Origin: Actinomadura oligospora ATCC 43269
Lineage (GTDB): Bacteria; Actinomycetota; Actinomycetes; Streptosporangiales; Streptosporangiaceae
Direction of reading: 5' to 3'
DNA: 64,000 nucleotides
Assembly: GCF_000518265.1 (NCBI RefSeq)
Contig: NZ_JADG01000003.1
Coordinates: 496,001-560,000 of the forward strand
Shown: in pieces, positions 56,567 through 64,000 of the stretch
Numbering within the stretch: the stretch's first letter is position 1
How the letters are laid out: every line of letters starts with the position of its first letter
Translations under genes and position numbers: made by a program
The notes under the pieces: model-generated
The model's input: only the letters and a program-made list of their open reading frames with translations
Told to the model about the DNA's origin: nothing
The model's database searches: none

Positions 56567-57517
56567 GTGTCGTACCCGAAGATCCCGCAGCGGTTCGGCG
56601 ACGGACCGCTGCCCGGCGGGAGCTGGGTCGCCGAGGAGAAAGTGCACGGCGCACAACTCGTCCTGCTCAGCGACGGCCGCACCACACGAGCGGCAAGCCG
56701 ACGCGGCCCGCTGGACGAGGATCAGCTCGAGACGTTCTTCGGAGCGGTACGACTGTGGCCGGTACTGGCGACAGCCGCCGCAGCAGTAGCCCGAGCTGCC
56801 GGGCAGGACGTGACCCTGTACGGCGAACTGGCAGGCGGCGGCTATCCCCACCCGCGCACACCGCCCGTCCAAAACATCACTCCGGTGCAGACCGGCGTCT
56901 GGTACAGCCCTGACCTGGTCTGGCTGGCGTTCGACGGCGCCGTCAGCACACCGTCGGGACCGCACTGGATGAGCCGCGCCGAGCTGGCCGACCTCCTCGC
57001 CGCCGTGGGCCTGGAATGCGTCCCGCTGGTGGCGCAAGGCCCTCGGCAGAAGCTGAGGGAGCTGCCGGTCGACTTTCCGACGCTGGTGCCCGGCCGCTTC
57101 GGCCTTCCGGAGCTGCCGGGCAACCGCGCCGAAGGCTACGTCCTCAAGCCCGCCGGACCCTGGAACACGAGTGAGCGCGGACCGCGACCGGTGTTGAAGG
57201 TCAAGCATCCCGACTTCGCCGAGGACGCCCGCTACAACGGTGCCCGGCCGTTCGTGCCGCCACCGGGCGGTGTGACGGGCGTGCCTGCCTGGTTGCTGTC
57301 GGCCGCGGTGGAGCGGCTCACCCCGCCACGAGTGGACGCGGCCCGCAGCAAGCTCGGCCCGTCCGCCGACCCCGCCGCATTGGCCGCCGAAGTGGTGACC
57401 GACCTGCTGGCCGACCTCGCCGACGACCTGGGCGGCCTACCCGAGCCCGACCGCCAACGCCTGACCACGACCCTCACCCCGGCAGCCCGCAACCTGGCAA
57501 CGCTCCACGGCTCCTGA
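56567..57517 (+). CDS. Rnl2-type RNA ligase family protein
   Basis: 316 residues from the GTG at 56567 (GGAAGG upstream). Nucleotidyltransferase motifs occur in order: motif I EKVHG (24-28, adenylated Lys25), motif III LYGELAGGG (84-92), IIIa VWLAFD (118-123), IV EGYVLKP (189-195) and V VLKVKH (209-214). The EK-x-HG form of motif I is that of T4 Rnl2-like RNA ligases, which seal 3'-OH/5'-phosphate RNA ends, typically in duplexes. A helical C-terminal domain follows (about 235-316). No kinase/phosphatase, RtcB or toxin gene is adjacent, so it is a standalone RNA-repair candidate. Confidence 0.88.
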   Translation: MSYPKIPQRFGDGPLPGGSWVAEEKVHGAQLVLLSDGRTTRAASRRGPLDEDQLETFFGAVRLWPVLATAAAAVARAAGQDVTLYGELAGGGYPHPRTPPVQNITPVQTGVWYSPDLVWLAFDGAVSTPSGPHWMSRAELADLLAAVGLECVPLVAQGPRQKLRELPVDFPTLVPGRFGLPELPGNRAEGYVLKPAGPWNTSERGPRPVLKVKHPDFAEDARYNGARPFVPPPGGVTGVPAWLLSAAVERLTPPRVDAARSKLGPSADPAALAAEVVTDLLADLADDLGGLPEPDRQRLTTTLTPAARNLATLHGS

Positions 57518-57541
57518 GCCGCGGCTCATCCGGGGTGGAGA

Positions 57542-58117
57542 TCAGGGCTGCCCCAGTAGCCGGTCGACCAGTCCGGCGATGTAGTCCGGGGTGAGGGGGC
57601 CCGCGCCGAACAGGACGCGGATGTACATCGGGGCCATGACGTGGTCGAGCACGCCCAGCGCGTCGGGTGGGCGCTCGCCGCGTTCCTCGGCGCGGTCGAG
57701 CATGGCCTGGATGAACCGGGTGCGTTCGGCGAGGAAGTCGTCACGCACCCGCAGACCCCGCTCGCCCCTGTTCGACAGGGCGACGGTCAGGCGCAGCACC
57801 GCCAGGCCGTCGGGTCCGGTGATCTCGCGCGCCACCTGGGCCGCGTAGGCGTGCAGGTCACCGGCCAGGCTTCCGGTGTCGGGCATCGGCGACTGCGCGT
57901 TCAGGCGCGTGAGCACCACGTCGGCGAGCAGGGCCTCCAGGGTGCCCCACCGGCGGTAGACGCTGGTGTCGGCCACGCCCGCGCGGGCCGCGACGTCGCC
58001 GACCGTGAACTCGCCGTAGCCGCGCTCGCCGACCAGGTCCGTGACGGCCTGGTGCACCGCCGCCCGGACACGGGCGCTGCGCCCGCCGGGCCGCCGGACC
58101 GGCTCTCGTTCCTCCAT
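57542..58117 (-). CDS. TetR-family regulator of the divergent MFS gene
   Basis: 191 residues from the ATG at 58117 (AAGG about 8 bases upstream). The helix-turn-helix is FTVGDVAARAGVADTSVYRRWG, followed by a TetR_C_11-like ligand domain. It is convergent with the RNA ligase gene and divergent from a DHA2 MFS pump. The 69-base-to-start gap contains a strong promoter and a perfect 11-bp-arm operator, making a classical drug-sensing repressor/pump pair. Confidence 0.93.
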   Translation of the reverse strand: MEEREPVRRPGGRSARVRAAVHQAVTDLVGERGYGEFTVGDVAARAGVADTSVYRRWGTLEALLADVVLTRLNAQSPMPDTGSLAGDLHAYAAQVAREITGPDGLAVLRLTVALSNRGERGLRVRDDFLAERTRFIQAMLDRAEERGERPPDALGVLDHVMAPMYIRVLFGAGPLTPDYIAGLVDRLLGQP

Positions 58118-58143
58118 GCCCCACACCTTAGCGCAGCTCGCAG

Positions 58144-58199
58144 TTGCGTTTAGCGTGCGCACTGTGTAACTTCCTAAAGCAGTAGATGACTGCTTTAGG
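58144..58199 (+). promoter_or_regulatory. MFS promoter and perfect TetR operator
   Basis: TTGCGT (58144-58149), a 17-base spacer and TAACTT (58167-58172) form the promoter. Immediately after, CCTAAAGCAGT (58173-58183) and ACTGCTTTAGG (58189-58199) are perfect 11-bp arms around AGATG, covering the expected transcription start. Confidence 0.8.
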
Positions 58200-58206
58200 G
58201 AGGGCG

Positions 58207-59643
58207 ATGAAGTCTGCACCGCAGATGGCCGTGCCGAACAGGGCGGCGTTGCTCACGGTGACCTGCCTGGGGCAGTTCATGGTGCTGCTCGACAACACGA
58301 TCGTCGGCGCCGCGCTGCCCGACATGCAGGAGCGGCTGCACACCCAGTTGACCGGGCTGCAATGGATCGTCGACGCCTACGTGCTCCTGGTCGCCATGCT
58401 GTTGCTGTCCGGCGGCGTCTTCGCCGACCGCTTCGGCCGCAAGAGGTTGTTCCTGGCCGGTGTCGTGGTGTTCACCGCCGCGTCCGTCGTGTGCTCCGCC
58501 GCGCCCTCGATCGGCTGGCTGATCGCCGGACGCGTGCTGCAGGGCATCGGGGCCGCGGCGCTGAGTCCCGCCTCGCTGTCACTGCTCGTCGCCGCGTACC
58601 CGGTTCCGCAGGAGCGCGTCAGGGCGATCGGGCTGTGGGCCGGACTCAGCGGAATCGGCCTGGCCGCCGGACCGCTGGCCGGTGGCGTTCTGGTCGAGGC
58701 CTTCGGCTGGCCCGCCATCTTCCTCGTCAACGTGCCCGTCGGCGCGGCCCTGCTGGTTGCCGGCCTGCGCGCGCTGGACGAGTCCCGCAACCCGAGCGCC
58801 CCGGCGATCGACGTCCCGGGAACGGTCCTGTCCATCCTGGGCGTGGGGGCGCTCACCTACGGGCTGATCGAGGGCGGCGCCCGTGGCTGGACCTCGCCTG
58901 TGATCCTGGGCAGCTTCGCCGCCGCGGCCGTGGTCCTCGCCGCCTTCGTGGTGGTCGAAGGGCGGGTTCCGGCGCCGATGCTTCCCTTGCGACTCTTCCG
59001 TCAACGGCTGTTCACGGTCTCCAACACGGCCATGATCGTGGTCGGTTTCGCGCTCATGGGCTCGTCGTTCTTCTTCTCCCAGTTCTTCGTCTACGTCCAG
59101 GGCAGCTCGATCCTGCGAGCCGGGCTGCAGACCCTGCCCGCCACGCTCGCGATGGTCGTCGTCAGCCCGTTCGCGGGCCGGCTCGCCGCCCGGCACGGCT
59201 TCCGGATCATGGTCACCACCGGCCTGACGCTGGCCGGGCTGGGACTGCTGGCCCTGGGCTTCGTGCACGCCGACACCGGCTACGCGAACGTGTGGTGGCG
59301 GCTGGCCGTCGTCGGCATCGGTTTCGCGCTGACCATGTCCCCGCTGACCGGCGCCGCCATCCAGGCGGTCAGCCCGCAGGAGGGCGGCCTGGCGTCGGGC
59401 GTCAGCAGCACCACCCGGCAGATCGGCGCGGTCCTCGGCGTGGCCGTGCTCGGAGCCGTCGTCCGCACCCGGGAGTCCAGTGGCGCCTCCTTCGAGGACG
59501 GGCTCAACAGCGCCTTCGTGGTGGCCGGTGTCGTCACCTTGGCCACCGCCGTGTTCACGGGAGTGTGGCTGGTCAGGAGCGCCGAGTCGTCACGACAGGC
59601 GAGCCCGGCCCCGCGCGTTCCCGAGAACACCACGGCTCACTGA
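58207..59643 (+). CDS. DHA2-family MFS drug efflux pump
   Basis: 478 residues from the ATG at 58207, which follows GGGAGG closely (an ATG at 58186 lies inside the operator and is rejected). Fourteen helices are visible. Helix 1 has QFMVLLDNTIVGAALPDMQ, motif A GGVFADRFGRKRLF follows helix 2, and PLAGGVLVEAFGWPAIFLVNVP is motif C-like. It exports drugs by proton antiport and is controlled by the divergent TetR protein. Confidence 0.93.
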   Translation: MKSAPQMAVPNRAALLTVTCLGQFMVLLDNTIVGAALPDMQERLHTQLTGLQWIVDAYVLLVAMLLLSGGVFADRFGRKRLFLAGVVVFTAASVVCSAAPSIGWLIAGRVLQGIGAAALSPASLSLLVAAYPVPQERVRAIGLWAGLSGIGLAAGPLAGGVLVEAFGWPAIFLVNVPVGAALLVAGLRALDESRNPSAPAIDVPGTVLSILGVGALTYGLIEGGARGWTSPVILGSFAAAAVVLAAFVVVEGRVPAPMLPLRLFRQRLFTVSNTAMIVVGFALMGSSFFFSQFFVYVQGSSILRAGLQTLPATLAMVVVSPFAGRLAARHGFRIMVTTGLTLAGLGLLALGFVHADTGYANVWWRLAVVGIGFALTMSPLTGAAIQAVSPQEGGLASGVSSTTRQIGAVLGVAVLGAVVRTRESSGASFEDGLNSAFVVAGVVTLATAVFTGVWLVRSAESSRQASPAPRVPENTTAH

Positions 59644-59949
59644 CGGGAGTGATCGCGCGACGCGTGCGGAAGTGGCGGTCAGGAGGCGGGCGCAGGTGGT
59701 AGCACTGTGTGACCGTCCCTGTGCTGGTCGCCGCGCCTCTGTTCGGGAGCCGGATGCTTCGTCTCTCTTGCCTGCTCAGGCGGGTGGTGCGGCGGTCGTG
59801 GGGGAGCGGGGGCCGGGCCCGGCCGGTTTGGGGGCGTCCGGGGAGTTGGGTAGCGTGCGGTGATCGAGTCGTGATGGTGCGGGTTTGCGGGGTCTCATGG
59901 GGTGTTGTGGTAGCGTGCCGCCAATCTTCAGCCAGGGCGGGAGGACGGC
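59644..59949. other. 306-base intergenic region, nothing identifiable
   Basis: Between the MFS stop and the M15-like gene. It contains two copies of GTAGCGTGC (about 59850 and 59920) about 70 bases apart, of unknown meaning. I see no gene, no clear terminator and no riboswitch. A c-di-AMP (ydaO) riboswitch, common before actinomycete cell-wall hydrolases, was looked for and not found. Confidence 0.4.
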
Positions 59950-60927
59950 GTGAGGGGACGTGAGACCGCCTCCCGGCGTGGACGGATTCTCGGGGTCGGG
60001 ATGGCGCTGGCGGTCGTCGCGCTGGCGATACCGACCTCGGGGGCGTCGGCCGCTCCCGAGAGCCCGAAGGACGACAAGGCCGAGTTCGCCAAGCTGAAGA
60101 AGCGCGCCGACTCCCTCTCCAAGGAGTACCGGGGCGAGCTGGTCTCCCTGGACGCGGCGAAGAAGGCCGCCCTGAAGGCGGGGACGAACGCCGACCGGCT
60201 CTCGCGCGACTACGAGGTCGCGCGCGGCGCGGTGGGACGGCTCGCCGCCTCGTCCTACATGTCCGGCCAGCTCGACACCGTGCCGATGGTGACGGCCGTG
60301 GACACCGACCAGGCCGTCCACGACGCGGCGGTCGTCGAGCACCTGGCGCGCAACAACGGCCGCAAGCTCGAGAACCTGCGGACGCTGACCGACCAGGCCA
60401 ACCAGGCGCGCGAGGACGCGAAGGCCAAGCTCGCCGAGGTGCGCAAGGAGATCGACGACCTGGAGGGGCAGCGCGCCCGGATGCGCAAGCTGCTCGCCAA
60501 GTACAAGCCGGAGAAGCCCGTCCAGTCCGGGAGGCCGGACGGCACGAGCGGCGGCAGCAAGTCGCCCATCATGGGCAACACCATGACGCCCCGGATGCGG
60601 GCGGTCATGCAGGAGATCGACTCGAAGTTCGGGCCGTTCCCCGCGATCGGCTGCGCCCGCCCCGGCGACCCCCAGGACCACGGGTCCGGCACCGCCTGCG
60701 ACTTCATGGAGAGCACCGCCGGGCAGATGCCCAGCGCGTCCGCGCAGGCGCACGGCGACCAGGTCGCCCAGTACGTCATCACCAACGCCTCGCGCCTCGG
60801 CATCAAGTACGTCATCTGGAAGCAGCGCATCTACGACATGCGCAGCGGCAGCGGCTGGAAGCAGATGGAGAACCGGGGCGGCATCACCCAGAACCACTTC
60901 GACCACGTCCACGTGTCGGTCCTCTAG
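59950..60927 (+). CDS. Secreted coiled-coil protein with M15/VanY-like C-terminal domain
   Basis: 325 residues from the GTG at 59950 (GGGAGGA upstream). It has a signal peptide (about 1-34, ending ASA-APE), a coiled coil about 40-175 rich in Ala/Lys/Glu, and a C-terminal domain. In that domain DHGSGTACDF and HFDHVHVS give the zinc-ligand pattern of M15 (VanY/DacY-like) peptidases, as in ARB-07466-type actinomycete proteins. It probably cleaves peptidoglycan stem peptides or acts in cell-wall remodelling. It is followed after 7 bases by a GNAT gene. Confidence 0.86.
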   Translation: MRGRETASRRGRILGVGMALAVVALAIPTSGASAAPESPKDDKAEFAKLKKRADSLSKEYRGELVSLDAAKKAALKAGTNADRLSRDYEVARGAVGRLAASSYMSGQLDTVPMVTAVDTDQAVHDAAVVEHLARNNGRKLENLRTLTDQANQAREDAKAKLAEVRKEIDDLEGQRARMRKLLAKYKPEKPVQSGRPDGTSGGSKSPIMGNTMTPRMRAVMQEIDSKFGPFPAIGCARPGDPQDHGSGTACDFMESTAGQMPSASAQAHGDQVAQYVITNASRLGIKYVIWKQRIYDMRSGSGWKQMENRGGITQNHFDHVHVSVL

Positions 60928-60934
60928 GTCGCCG

Positions 60935-61438
60935 GTGACCGACCTGCTTCGCCTCGATCTGGACGATCCGGCGGTGCTGGCGCGGGTGTGGGGGATCCAG
61001 CGGGCCGCCTACGCGGTGGAGGCCGAGCTGATCGGGTTCGACGGCATCCCGGCGCTCCACGAATCCCCGGACGACCTGCGCACATGCGGGGAGGAGTTCC
61101 TCGGCGCCGAGGACGGCGGTGAGCTGCTCGCGGCGATCTCCTGGACCGTCCTGGAAGACGGCACGGTCGACATCTGCAGGCTTGTCGTGCACCCGTCCGC
61201 GCACCGTCGCGGGCTCGCCTCCGCCCTGCTCGACGCGCTGGACGCCGAGGTGCCCACGCCTCGGACGGTGGTCTCCACGGCAACGGACAACCATCCGGCC
61301 CTCGCGCTCTACCGCCTCCGGGGCTTCAAGGAGACCGGGCGACGCACGGTAGGCGACGTCCTGAGCCTCACTTTGCTGGAACGCGGCCCTTCCTCCGTTT
61401 CCGCCACCGCGCAGTCGCCACAAGCCGCGACCTCGTAA
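60935..61438 (+). CDS. GNAT-family N-acetyltransferase
   Basis: 167 residues from a GTG 7 bases after the preceding stop, implying coupled translation. GNAT motifs are present: AISWTVLEDGTVDICRLVV, the acetyl-CoA loop VHPSAHRRGLASALL and ALYRLRGFKETG. The acceptor is unknown. Its operon partner is a cell-wall hydrolase, but that does not fix its substrate. Confidence 0.9.
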   Translation: MTDLLRLDLDDPAVLARVWGIQRAAYAVEAELIGFDGIPALHESPDDLRTCGEEFLGAEDGGELLAAISWTVLEDGTVDICRLVVHPSAHRRGLASALLDALDAEVPTPRTVVSTATDNHPALALYRLRGFKETGRRTVGDVLSLTLLERGPSSVSATAQSPQAATS

Positions 61439-61526
61439 AGCACAGCCTGCGACACGCAGGCGCTTCCTCCTGACGCTTGGGTGCTCCGAGCGCGCCCAAG
61501 GGTGTGCCGCCTCACGTCGCCCACTT

Positions 61527-61577
61527 CTATACGGCTGCGTATAGGCGCGCTAGGTTCGATTTATACGCATCCGTATA
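61527..61577. promoter_or_regulatory. Twin TATACG/CGTATA operators upstream of the DUF2867 gene
   Basis: CTATACG-GCTG-CGTATAG at 61527-61544 and TATACG-CATC-CGTATA at 61562-61577, both perfect repeats with 4-base centres spaced 34 bp apart. The second is 16 bases before the start codon. They strongly resemble TetR-class operators, but no regulator gene is adjacent. Confidence 0.72.
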
Positions 61578-61593
61578 GATCGGAGTTCCGCCC

Positions 61594-62220
61594 ATGAGAC
61601 TGCCTCGATCCGCCCACACCGACCGCCCCTGGCGGATCCACGAGATCGCCGACGACTTCACGGTGGAGGATGTCTGGGCGGTGCCGACCCCGGGCGGACC
61701 GGGCGACCTCAAGTGGCTGGTCCGCCAGACCGCCGAGGGCATCAGCGGCGGTGTGAAGGGGGAGGACGCCTGCTCCCGGGTCCTGTTCGCCGTCCGCTGG
61801 AAGCTCGGAGCCCTCCTCGGCTGGGACCGGCCGGAGACCGGCATCGGCGGGCGCGTCCCCTCCCTGCGCGACCGGTTGCCAGAGGATCTCCGCGCAGGAG
61901 ACCAGGGCCCCGACCTCGGCGCGTCCCCGTTCCGCTCCCTCTACCAAACGGAAGACGAGTGGGCGGCCGAACTCGGCAACAAGACCGTCCACGCGGTCAT
62001 GCACATCGGCTGGGTCCCGGACGGAACCGGCGGCTACCGCGGCCAGATGGCCGTCCTGGTGAAGCCCAACGGACTCTTCGGCACCCTGTACATGGCAGGC
62101 ATCAAACCCTTCCGCTACCTCGGCGTCTACTCCGCGCTGATGCGCAGCATCGGCCGCACCTGGCAGGAGACGGAGAGCGAACGAACCCGCGCCCAAGCAC
62201 CCTCTCCGAGCCAACAGTGA
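61594..62220 (+). CDS. DUF2867-family protein
   Basis: A 208-residue protein beginning after CGGAG at 8 bases. DUF2867-type features are WRIHEIADDFTVEDVWAVP, FAVRWKLGALLGWD and YMAGIKPFRYLGVYSALM. The fold is probably SRPBCC-like or lipid-binding; function is unknown. Twin operators in its promoter indicate tight, inducible control, and relatives are often next to a TetR gene. Here the next gene downstream is only a broken NTF2-like remnant. Confidence 0.85.
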   Translation: MRLPRSAHTDRPWRIHEIADDFTVEDVWAVPTPGGPGDLKWLVRQTAEGISGGVKGEDACSRVLFAVRWKLGALLGWDRPETGIGGRVPSLRDRLPEDLRAGDQGPDLGASPFRSLYQTEDEWAAELGNKTVHAVMHIGWVPDGTGGYRGQMAVLVKPNGLFGTLYMAGIKPFRYLGVYSALMRSIGRTWQETESERTRAQAPSPSQQ

Positions 62221-62221
62221 T

Positions 62222-62430
62222 CGAAGGTGTGCCCTGGCCGTACTCGAACGCGCCCAGCAGACCAGGGACGCCGAGGGCTTCCTGGCGCTGCGCCACCCCG
62301 ACGCGCTGTGGACGAGCGCCCACCGCAAGGTCCTGATCGGCCTGGACGCCATCGCCGAGTTCACCCGCGCGGTGCTCCCCAACGCCGACTGGACGGAGCG
62401 GTCACCTACGAGGTCGTCCACACGCGAACC
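62222..62430 (+). pseudogene. Frameshifted NTF2/SnoaL-like gene
   Basis: Directly after the DUF2867 stop, one frame encodes AVLERAQQTRDAEGFLAL, RHPDALWTSAHRKVLIGL and DAIAEFTRAVLPNADWT (from 62237). A shift near 62395 continues as AVTYEVVHTRT in another frame. Together they match the first two-thirds of an NTF2-like (SnoaL/DUF4440-type) protein. There is no start codon in frame, a frameshift, and the 3' third is missing. The coding trace fades by about 62430. Confidence 0.65.
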
Positions 62431-62542
62431 AGAACACCCAGTCCTCACCGATCGACCACCTCCGCGCCGCCCCGAACGCCGGGCCCACACCACGGCCCGC
62501 CCCTCACCTTCCCTCGGCGGGCCCCGGTGACAACGGCTCGAC

Positions 62543-62578
62543 CCAGCGTGGCCCGGTCTGCCGTCCGGGCCACGCTGG
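62543..62578. terminator. Bidirectional terminator
   Basis: A perfect 14-bp stem (CCAGCGTGGCCCGG with CCGGGCCACGCTGG) with an 8-nt TCTGCCGT loop, between the NTF2-like remnant and the convergent gene ending at 62608. Confidence 0.82.
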
Positions 62579-62607
62579 ACGAGAGCGGGTTCGGGCGGGG
62601 CGGCTGG

Positions 62608-63720
62608 TCAGAGGAGTCGGATCGACCAGACGCCCTCCGCGCGGACCTGAACGTAGGTCGGGCCCTTGAGTTCGGCTTCGATGGCGGTGTCGCCCCTGCC
62701 TGACAGCAGTTGCTCGCCCTGCTCAAAGGCGGGTGTGAGGGTGGTCAGGGAGAACGCGCCGGGTGTCGTGTGACGCATCCTGATCTGCGCCGGGCCGCCG
62801 TCGTAGCGGAACACGAACCCGCCTTCCGCTCCTAGACGGTCGAGAAGGACAGGGGCCGTATCGACGGGCTGGAGCCACGCCCACCAGCCGCCGCTCGCCG
62901 TCTTGAGCGCGAGGTGGACCTCGGGTTCCTCACTTGCGGGCAGCGGAACCACAACCCGCCGCAGCCGCTTGGAGCGCAGCAACGTCCTGCGCCGGTCCGG
63001 TGGGCCGATCTCAACGTGGTTGTAGCGGTCCTCATACCGGATGCGGACCACCAAGAGAAGTGGCTGGTCGGGGGAGGGGCGCTGCAGGGTCGTCTCCGCG
63101 TTGCCGAATTCTCCTTGTGCCCGTTGCCGCTTGTCGGTGCCCTGCGGCCACATCTTGAACGGGGGCGGCGGTTTGGGCTGCCCGACGGGCTTCGGTGACT
63201 GCGTCGGAGGGTGCCTCGGCTGATTCCTGGTGGGCTTCGGCGGGCGGACGGGTCGAGCGGCGGACTGCGGCGTCGGGGCCGTGGCGATCGGTGGCTGGCC
63301 CTCAGCGAGGCGGATCGCGTCGGCGGCGCAGACGTCGATCTGCCGGGCCGCACCTCCGGGGGGAGTCCAGCGGACCTGATCGGTGGAGACGCCGTGGCGA
63401 GGGTCGAAGAAGCACAGCGGGCGGCGTTGCGGTGGAGCCTCGCCCGCGAGGCGCGCGTCCACGCAGGCGAGGGCGTGCCCGCCCTCGTCCAACGCGCGCA
63501 GCACGTCGACGGCGTCGCGCCGGTCGCGGTCGCCGACGAAGGCGCGCTTGGCCTCTTCATAGGCGTTCAGGGCACGTTCGTAGTCGGCGAGCAGATCCGG
63601 GTCTCCGCCATGGACGGACGGGACGAACGAATGCCGCGTCAGCGCCTCGCCGAACGCGGTGATCTCGGCGTCGATCTCGGCGAGTTCGTCGTCGCGCCGC
63701 CGCCGGAACAGCCTTCCCAT
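62608..63720 (-). CDS. Uncharacterised multidomain cytosolic protein with Pro-rich linker
   Basis: About 370 residues from the ATG at 63720 (a GTG at 63729 is possible). The N-terminal third is helical and basic at the start (MGRLFRRRRDDELAEIDAEI). A middle Cys segment reads LCFFDPRHGVSTDQVRWTPP ... IDVCAADAIRLAEG, similar to a pattern seen in other actinomycete proteins of unknown role. A Pro/Gln/Lys-rich linker (about 145-190) then leads to a C-terminal beta-rich domain of about 170 residues ending VQVRAEGVWSIRLL. It has no signal peptide. Function unknown. Confidence 0.7.
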   Translation of the reverse strand: MGRLFRRRRDDELAEIDAEITAFGEALTRHSFVPSVHGGDPDLLADYERALNAYEEAKRAFVGDRDRRDAVDVLRALDEGGHALACVDARLAGEAPPQRRPLCFFDPRHGVSTDQVRWTPPGGAARQIDVCAADAIRLAEGQPPIATAPTPQSAARPVRPPKPTRNQPRHPPTQSPKPVGQPKPPPPFKMWPQGTDKRQRAQGEFGNAETTLQRPSPDQPLLLVVRIRYEDRYNHVEIGPPDRRRTLLRSKRLRRVVVPLPASEEPEVHLALKTASGGWWAWLQPVDTAPVLLDRLGAEGGFVFRYDGGPAQIRMRHTTPGAFSLTTLTPAFEQGEQLLSGRGDTAIEAELKGPTYVQVRAEGVWSIRLL

Positions 63721-63887
63721 GAATCCCACGGATGCCGTTATATCCGAAAAACCCCAGCCCTCTGATCAGCGCACAGCCCACCTCCGCCCTGTTCGCCAGG
63801 TGAGGGGACGGCATCACGTCCGCTGTCCGACCCTGCTCCTAGGCTCTGCGTCGCACACGACCAGAGCGGATCACGGAGGCAGGGCAC

Positions 63888-64000
63888 ATGGTGGACGGCT
63901 CGCCAGAGCGGGACAGCGGCAACCGGCCGGAGGCGCACCGCGCGGCGTTCGAGGCGTTCGCCGAACAGATGCGGAAGGGCGACCACCGGACGGCCCTGGC
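63888..64000 (+). CDS. Unknown protein, 3' end beyond the window
   Basis: The ATG at 63888 has GGAGG eight bases upstream, and the frame stays open to the window end (37 codons). The N-terminus (MVDGSPERDSGNRPEA, then HRAAFEAFAEQMRKGDHRTA) is hydrophilic and helical. Too little is visible to assign a family. It is divergent from the gene at 62608-63720. Confidence 0.6.
   Translation, partial: MVDGSPERDSGNRPEAHRAAFEAFAEQMRKGDHRTAL

Noticed and set aside
59700..59949. Possible c-di-AMP riboswitch before the M15-like gene
   Set aside because: Expected, since such genes often carry one, but the conserved ydaO core motifs are not present.

Overview
The window is very GC-rich, almost fully coding, and shows strong G/C preference at third codon positions. 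It is rich in actinomycete gene families: MMPL transporters, ECF41 sigma factors, ROK, MocR and MmyB-like regulators, LuxR-LAL regulators, I36 inhibitor-like secreted proteins and a SigB-type promoter. It is best read as a chromosomal stretch of a filamentous high-GC actinomycete. A Streptosporangiales or Thermomonosporaceae relative is plausible, but genus cannot be fixed from this sequence alone. I see no rRNA, complete tRNA, insertion sequence, prophage, CRISPR array or classical PKS/NRPS cluster.

Layout. 1-5.7 kb: the 3' part of an MMPL transporter, small membrane proteins, and a MacB/FtsX-type ABC pair divergent from its TetR regulator. 5.7-12.4 kb: a secreted esterase and GH3 glucosidase operon divergent from two overlapping ROK genes. 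12.4-19.8 kb: alpha/beta hydrolase, DHA2 efflux pump, ECF41 sigma factor, a large uncharacterised protein, Dps and an AraC regulator. 19.8-22.9 kb: a sugar ABC importer (binding lipoprotein plus two permeases, no ATPase). 23-32.2 kb: hydrolases, a LuxR-LAL regulator, a RibD-like reductase, DUF1330, TetR, a lipoprotein, AraC and Ohr. 32.3-36.6 kb: a cluster with the architecture of the Pseudomonas mdeB-mdeA-mdeR methionine catabolic locus. 36.6-45.1 kb: two MocR regulators, each divergent from a probable target (an MFS pump and a PLP decarboxylase), with a GH15 glucoamylase between them. 45.3-53.2 kb: small secreted proteins, tandem SRPBCC paralogues behind a SigB-like promoter, VOC and aldo/keto reductase genes, an MmyB-like regulator divergent from an isochorismatase-TRIC pair, and several decayed genes. 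53.3-64 kb: GNAT/MFS, GntR/PEBP, an Rnl2-type RNA ligase, TetR/MFS, an M15-like cell-wall enzyme, DUF2867 and uncharacterised genes.

The dominant theme is small regulator-target modules, many with a readable operator. The clearest examples are perfect inverted repeats at TetR/MFS (58.2 kb), the aldo/keto reductase (49.3 kb), the MmyB-like regulator (51.4 kb), GntR/PEBP (55.8 kb) and DUF2867 (61.5 kb). An 18-bp-period direct repeat is shared by an AraC gene and a distant hydrolase gene. Four gene remnants (glpD, a trypsin-like protease, an SH3-like secreted protein and an NTF2-like gene) mark recent decay in the 50-62 kb part.

The items I consider most worth following up are the mde-like cluster, the standalone RNA ligase, the AraC/hydrolase pair (whose hydrolase has Gly in place of the catalytic Ser), and the twin operators that have no adjacent regulator.
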